From: Flavobacteriales bacterium
Lineage (GTDB): Bacteria > Bacteroidota > Bacteroidia > Flavobacteriales_C > GCA-002722245
DNA length: 64,000 nt
Reading direction: 5' to 3'
NCBI GenBank assembly: GCA_023251075.1
Contig: JAHEZM010000007.1
Span: 1-64,000 of the forward strand
In this document: positions 59,461 through 64,000 of the stretch, one piece after another
Position numbering within the stretch: the stretch's first letter is position 1
Layout of the letters: every line of letters starts with the position of its first letter
Notes under the pieces: model-generated
Told to the model about the DNA's origin: nothing
Databases searched by the model: none
Seen by the model: only the letters and a program-made list of their open reading frames with translations
Translations under genes and position numbers: made by a program

Positions 59461-61499
59461 TCTCGAGAGCGTAAAATGGTTAATGCACCCGTAATCTCTT
59501 TTTTCATTCCCGTGCATGAAATAACATAATAGTAAGTTGCATCAGGCAATTCAAATCCATTACTGGCAACCCCACCCCAGTCGTTGTGATAACCTCCTAC
59601 AGATCGCCATACCTCTTCACCCCAACGATTGAAAACAATTACATCACAATCGGGATAAGCAGTGATATAATTGATTTTCCAAATATCATTTTTACCATCG
59701 TTGTTAGGCGTAATTAAATTGTTGGCTACTAAATGATAATCTTTAAAAACTTCCACATGAATTGGAAAAGTAGCAGAACAACCATCATCATTTTTTCCGG
59801 TAACGAAATAAGTTTGAGATTCAAGAGCTGTAATTTTTAGCAATGGGCTTTGAGCCAATAAATTATTGTTGGCATCCGTCCAGCTGAAATCAAAAAATCC
59901 ATCAGCCTGCAATGTAACAGGAGTTCCTAATTCAAGAGTAGTATCGGCAGAAAATTTGAATTGAGGAACTGGCACCATTTTAATATCTATTGAATCTTTA
60001 GCCGAACAATTATGGGCATCAAAAACAATTAATTCATACTCTCCACTTTCTTTTACATAAATACTTTCACCCACTGCCATGTTACTCCACAAATAGGTTT
60101 TACCCGCTAAATCCTGACCCACCAGTAAAACACTATCGCCGTCACACATTACTTCAGTGGAAGGAAAGATGTGTGCTTTAGGCAAAGAAAAAATTTCTAC
60201 ATTTTTTGAAAGAGAATCAATACATTCATTCACTGTTTCTACTTTCAAAGTAACTTTATAAATTCCTGATCCCACATATGTACGATGAGGATTAACAGAA
60301 CTGGACCCTATTCCATCACCAAAATTCCAAACATATCCTTTGATACTTTCAACGGAAGTAGATTGATTCGTAAAAGTATTGGTTTGATTTAAACACACAT
60401 CACTGGCAGTAAATTGTACTACAGGTAAAGGATGAATAACAATAGATTTTGAAATTGAATCAACACAATTAAACAAACTATTTACCTTTAATATAATTTG
60501 ATAATTACCTGCTACGCTGTAATTATACAAAGGAGTTTCGGCAGTTGAAGTATCACCATTTCCAAAATTCCAATAATAATTAAGAGCACCTATATCGGTA
60601 AAAGAAATATTATTAATCGTTAATGTTTGATTTTGGCAATTATTATCAATGATAAATGAAGCGTGCGGACGAGGATAAATCGCTATGGTTTTTAAAGTGT
60701 CATGATAACATCCGGCATTACTCACCGAACGCAAAGCCACAGGCCAGTTACCTGTAGAAAAAAACATGTAATCAGCTTCATGACCTTGATCATCATCATA
60801 CACTCCATCGCCATTAAAATCCCATAAAAAATTAACTATACCCCCCGAATTAATAGTGGTGTTTTGTAAAAATAAGGAGGAGTCGCCAATACAAGTATTA
60901 CTCACAAAAAAATCACTTAATGGCATTGGATTCACAAAAACATTTTTCAAAACCTTAGCAGTACATTTAGCGGTTGTAGTTATTTTTAATTGAATATCAT
61001 GTAATCCTTCTGTACTAAAAAAATGAGTAGGTGTGGTGGTAAAAGTATCTGCTAAATTAGTGATTCCATCAAAACTCCATTCATATTTATGAATAAATGA
61101 ACCATTTGGAATACTTGCATCTAAAGCATGTATGTTTTGATTTAAACAAACTTCCTGAACGGTAAAATCGGCTATAGGAACAGGATTCACTGTAACAGAC
61201 GTATTGCCATAAGCGGTATCATTATTAATGGTAATAATTCTAAGTTCCACTGGAAAGGAACCCAAACCCGGAAAAACATAAGAAATAATAGGTAAATGGG
61301 CGTCATCATATTGAGAGTCGTTATCTAAATCCCAATCGTAATTAACAATACTATCATTCCCTAAATTAACTACATAATTAATGGCAACAGGAGCATTTTC
61401 ACAACCAGGAACATAGCTAATATCAACTATGTTTTGAGCTTCCGTTCGATAACTCAATGTAATCAATAGTGCAAATAATATTTTAGTAAAAAACTTCAT
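59457..61499 (-). CDS. PKD-repeat protein with T9SS type B (CHU_C) sorting domain
   Basis: 680 residues. Signal peptide MKFFTKILFALLITLSYRTEA. About five PKD domains can be seen from their core strands (YDWDLDNDSQY, YEWSFDGITN, FLWDFNGDGVYDD, YYWNFGNGDT, YVWNFGDGIG). After further Ig-like segments the C-terminus (ANNLITPNNDGKNDIWKINY, VFNRWGEEVWRS, LPDATYYYVISCTGMKK) is the CHU_C/type B signal. It is secreted through T9SS to the cell surface. It overlaps both neighbours (by 1 and 4 bases). Likely adhesion or gliding; specificity unknown. Confidence 0.92.
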   Translation of the reverse strand: MKFFTKILFALLITLSYRTEAQNIVDISYVPGCENAPVAINYVVNLGNDSIVNYDWDLDNDSQYDDAHLPIISYVFPGLGSFPVELRIITINNDTAYGNTSVTVNPVPIADFTVQEVCLNQNIHALDASIPNGSFIHKYEWSFDGITNLADTFTTTPTHFFSTEGLHDIQLKITTTAKCTAKVLKNVFVNPMPLSDFFVSNTCIGDSSLFLQNTTINSGGIVNFLWDFNGDGVYDDDQGHEADYMFFSTGNWPVALRSVSNAGCYHDTLKTIAIYPRPHASFIIDNNCQNQTLTINNISFTDIGALNYYWNFGNGDTSTAETPLYNYSVAGNYQIILKVNSLFNCVDSISKSIVIHPLPVVQFTASDVCLNQTNTFTNQSTSVESIKGYVWNFGDGIGSSSVNPHRTYVGSGIYKVTLKVETVNECIDSLSKNVEIFSLPKAHIFPSTEVMCDGDSVLLVGQDLAGKTYLWSNMAVGESIYVKESGEYELIVFDAHNCSAKDSIDIKMVPVPQFKFSADTTLELGTPVTLQADGFFDFSWTDANNNLLAQSPLLKITALESQTYFVTGKNDDGCSATFPIHVEVFKDYHLVANNLITPNNDGKNDIWKINYITAYPDCDVIVFNRWGEEVWRSVGGYHNDWGGVASNGFELPDATYYYVISCTGMKKEITGALTILRSRE

Positions 61500-64000
61500 T
61501 AATGAATTACATCAAAAGGATAAATAATATTATTTTGTTTAGAATTAATTCTCAAAAAATATTTGCCATTACTAAATTTCGAAAGATCAATAACACCTGA
61601 AGATTTAAATTGATCTTGATACATTGATCTTCCCAGCATATCGAAAACTTCAATAGAAACAAATTCATTATCTAAAGAAAATACATTTGATTTAATATTT
61701 AATTGCTGATCGGCCGGATTAGGATAAACTGCAAACAAATTCTCGACATCCACTACTGAAATTGCAACTCCACCAATATTTACCAACTCACTTAAGGTAT
61801 CAGAATTACAAGTATTACTTGCAATTAATTTAACGGTATAAACACCATTACTTGAATACTGGTGAACAGGAATAGTTGCCAATGAACTGGCATTGTCTCC
61901 AAACAACCATTCGTAATTTAAAGCATTAAGAGAATGATTGTTAAATGTTATTGCTTTACCTGATATAAAAGAATTAAAATCAGCCTTCGCCAATTCCTTA
62001 TTGTAAGAGATACTTATAGCACTATCCATAGAACATAAATTCGCATCAACTACTTTAAGAGAATAATCACCTCCACCCAAACCCGAAAAATTACCATTGT
62101 TTTGAGATTGATTGTTAACCTTGAAAGAATAAGGCAATACACCTCCTATAGCATCCATCATTATATTTCCATTCAACTCATTTTTACAATCCACTGAGTT
62201 AGCGCTAACACTATTCCATTGTAATAATTGTGGTTGAGAAATATGCACCATAAGTGAATCTTTGCAACTATTTGCATCTTTCACACATACCGTAAAATCA
62301 CCTATGCCTAAATCTCTAAAAACTGAATCGCTTTGAAAAGAATTAAACATGCAAAACTTCTTGAACCCAGTACCCCCTTGTGCAAAAACCTGAATGGATG
62401 CATCGTGTGCACCAAAACATTTTACATCATCAATATCTACACTATCAATTTGCAAAACCTGATTGGGTTCCGTAACATTAACTGAAACAGAATCTAAACA
62501 TCCTTTTTCATCTTTTGAAAAGAATTTATGAATTCCTGCGGGTATCGATTCATAAATACTTTGTGTACCAAAAGCATTAGAATTTAAAGCAAACTCAACC
62601 ACCCCTGTTCCTCCATTACCATACAATCTAATAACCGCACTACTGTCTCCCTTACACGCAACATTCGATTGAATTACACTTTGTATTCTCAATGTATCGG
62701 TAGGTTCAACCAAATTAATTCCATACGATTTTCCACATCCATTAAAATCTTTAACATGTGCTATATAATTGCTAGCATTAAGATTATTGAAATAATTTGA
62801 TCCCTGATAAGTCAGTCCCCCATTCACAGAATAAGTGTAAGGCCCCACTCCACCATTGGCATTTAAAGTTAAATCTCCATCAGAAAAACCTTTACAACTA
62901 ATATTAGTTTGATTAATAGATAAAGCCAGTGCAGCGGGTTCATGAACATCAGAAGCAAAACGGAAACCACAACCATATATATCACTCACATACATCGGAT
63001 AAAGTTTAGCTGATAAATTGTAAAACACACCAGTATCCTGAGTATCATACTTGTATAAATTAGTATCATTATCCATTTTATTCATCCAATAAATATAAGG
63101 ATAGGTGCCACCGGAAACACCCACTTCTATAGAACCTGTAGCTGCAGTTGCACATTTAACATCTTCTATTAAATTGTAATTCATCATCAGTTTAGGAGGT
63201 TGAGTAATTTCAATGGTTTGTAGTGTTTTACAATTTCTTATATCCTGAACCAATATATGATAAACACTAGCCGGTAGTTTTTCAAAAACAGGATCTAAAG
63301 TAAAAAGACCTCCGTTTATTGAGTAAAAATAAGGTGCCTTACTTCCATCTGCAATAATGGAAAATGATCCGGTAGTTTCACCAAAACATTTCACGTTATC
63401 CTTTACAACATTAACACTAGGATTAGGATATACAATTACCGACTTCACAACACTATCAGCACAACCTTTATCGCTCCATACATACAATTGTACATTATAA
63501 GTTGCAGCTCCATCATATAAATGTATTGGATTAACATCATTATATACCGTATCGCCATCTCCCAAAATCCATCTATAATCGATGGTTCCCGAACTAATAG
63601 AACTTACACCTTGAAAAAGTGCTTCTGTACTATCGCAAATATTGTCAACCACAAAATTGGCAATAGGCGAAGGATTCACTGTTACTGTTTGGTTTTTAGA
63701 AGTACTACACCCTTTGTTGCTGGTAGATACCAAAGATAAAATATAGGAGTCTGTAGATACATATTTATGAGCCGGACTGGTAACTGATGAAGTAGAGCCA
63801 TCTCCAAAATTCCACAAACTACTTACCGTTCCAACATTAATAGTAGTAGTATTGAGTGGCTTTAATGAATCTACAAAACAAATGTCTCCAATAACGAAGT
63901 TGGTAAGGGGATAAGGATTTACAATTACCGATTGTACAACAGTATCAATGCAACCTAAATCACTTTCCGCAATTAATTGTACCTGAAAAGTTCCATCGTT
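61499..64000 (-). CDS. SprB-repeat/PKD surface protein with T9SS type A sorting domain (5' end outside window)
   Basis: The frame is open across the right edge (codons read NDGTFQVQLIAESDLG... at the border), so the start and signal peptide are outside. Seen here are PKD domains (LWNFGDGSTSS, YRWILGDGDTVYND), then about six SprB-type repeats with the C-x-G...GG-x-PY pattern (VKCATAATGSIEVGVSGGTY, ISCKGFSDGDLTLNANGGVG, VDCKNELNGNIMMDAIGGV). One more PKD (YEWLFGDNASS) and a type A sorting domain (FAVYPNPADQQLNIKSN, GKYFLRINSKQNNIIYP) close the protein. SprB is the mobile gliding adhesin in Flavobacterium. The TAATG junction with the next gene points to an operon. Confidence 0.9.
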   Translation of the reverse strand, partial: NDGTFQVQLIAESDLGCIDTVVQSVIVNPYPLTNFVIGDICFVDSLKPLNTTTINVGTVSSLWNFGDGSTSSVTSPAHKYVSTDSYILSLVSTSNKGCSTSKNQTVTVNPSPIANFVVDNICDSTEALFQGVSSISSGTIDYRWILGDGDTVYNDVNPIHLYDGAATYNVQLYVWSDKGCADSVVKSVIVYPNPSVNVVKDNVKCFGETTGSFSIIADGSKAPYFYSINGGLFTLDPVFEKLPASVYHILVQDIRNCKTLQTIEITQPPKLMMNYNLIEDVKCATAATGSIEVGVSGGTYPYIYWMNKMDNDTNLYKYDTQDTGVFYNLSAKLYPMYVSDIYGCGFRFASDVHEPAALALSINQTNISCKGFSDGDLTLNANGGVGPYTYSVNGGLTYQGSNYFNNLNASNYIAHVKDFNGCGKSYGINLVEPTDTLRIQSVIQSNVACKGDSSAVIRLYGNGGTGVVEFALNSNAFGTQSIYESIPAGIHKFFSKDEKGCLDSVSVNVTEPNQVLQIDSVDIDDVKCFGAHDASIQVFAQGGTGFKKFCMFNSFQSDSVFRDLGIGDFTVCVKDANSCKDSLMVHISQPQLLQWNSVSANSVDCKNELNGNIMMDAIGGVLPYSFKVNNQSQNNGNFSGLGGGDYSLKVVDANLCSMDSAISISYNKELAKADFNSFISGKAITFNNHSLNALNYEWLFGDNASSLATIPVHQYSSNGVYTVKLIASNTCNSDTLSELVNIGGVAISVVDVENLFAVYPNPADQQLNIKSNVFSLDNEFVSIEVFDMLGRSMYQDQFKSSGVIDLSKFSNGKYFLRINSKQNNIIYPFDVIH

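Noticed and set aside
61499-63817. A complete gene starting at TTG 63817
   Set aside because: The frame continues upstream without a stop to base 64000 and encodes further PKD sequence, so the start is internal; the gene is 5'-partial.
1-64000. tRNA or rRNA genes
   Set aside because: I looked for T-loop-type GGTTCRAATCC sequences and conserved rRNA blocks on both strands and found none; a scan with tRNAscan-SE would settle it.

Overview
The window is AT-rich DNA from a member of the Bacteroidota. The evidence is type IX secretion (T9SS) genes with their cargo, SprB/PKD adhesin-like proteins, PorP/SprF, a T9SS plug protein, TonB receptors with carboxypeptidase-regulatory-like N-termini, a DUF3276 PUR-alpha-like protein, a long NusB, LytS/LytTR signalling and promoter-like TTTG/TAnnTTTG elements. 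I see no rRNA, tRNA, CRISPR array or transposase.

Layout. 1-2586 (-): a secreted propeller/Ig/PKD protein running off the left edge. 2660-6168 (+): a His/Cys-rich small protein with a TonB receptor, then a ParE/RelE-type toxin-antitoxin pair. 6246-8879 (+): hemB, T9SS plug, apaG. 8876-14210: an outer-membrane receptor-like protein (-) and, divergent from it, a three-gene LytS kinase / pseudokinase / LytTR regulator operon (+) with a direct repeat upstream that looks like a LytTR site. 14522-28006: housekeeping genes (pruA; nusB-DUF1573-yajC-ybbR-coaE-nnr; an ABC exporter; DUF3276; a DnaE fused to a proofreading exonuclease). 28149-34520 (-): polyprenol-sugar glycosyltransferases, a DM13 secreted protein, a Crp regulator, a two-component system and a MORN lipoprotein.

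The most interesting region is 35516-49686, an arsenosugar biosynthesis island. One tight minus-strand operon runs PiT phosphate (arsenate?) transporter, DUF547, FAD oxidoreductase, NapH-like 4Fe-4S membrane protein, cellulose-synthase-like glycosyltransferase, ArsM arsenite methyltransferase. A second runs ArsS radical SAM, TIGR04282-type glycosyltransferase, sterol-desaturase-family enzyme. Between them lie a divergent plus-strand operon (DinB-like, NRDE/TANGO2, outer-membrane protein, ATP-grasp, YHS) and a DHFR-family gene flanked by repeats that looks inserted. ArsM and ArsS make the core dimethylarsenosugar chemistry; a membrane glycosyltransferase and a membrane di-iron hydroxylase suggest, by inference only, that the product is further glycosylated or lipid-linked.

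50363-57970 holds a helical-repeat protein, two YdeI-family proteins (one ending in a CDGSH Fe-S motif), HigBA, HrpB and a dipeptide epimerase. 57967-64000 (-) is a gliding/T9SS-type surface operon (SprB-repeat protein, PKD protein, PorP/SprF-OmpA) that runs off the right edge.

Three unrelated palindromic REP/MITE-like elements (14241-14452, 17645-17727, 50363-50570) sit between genes; two of them supply the stop codon of the adjacent gene.
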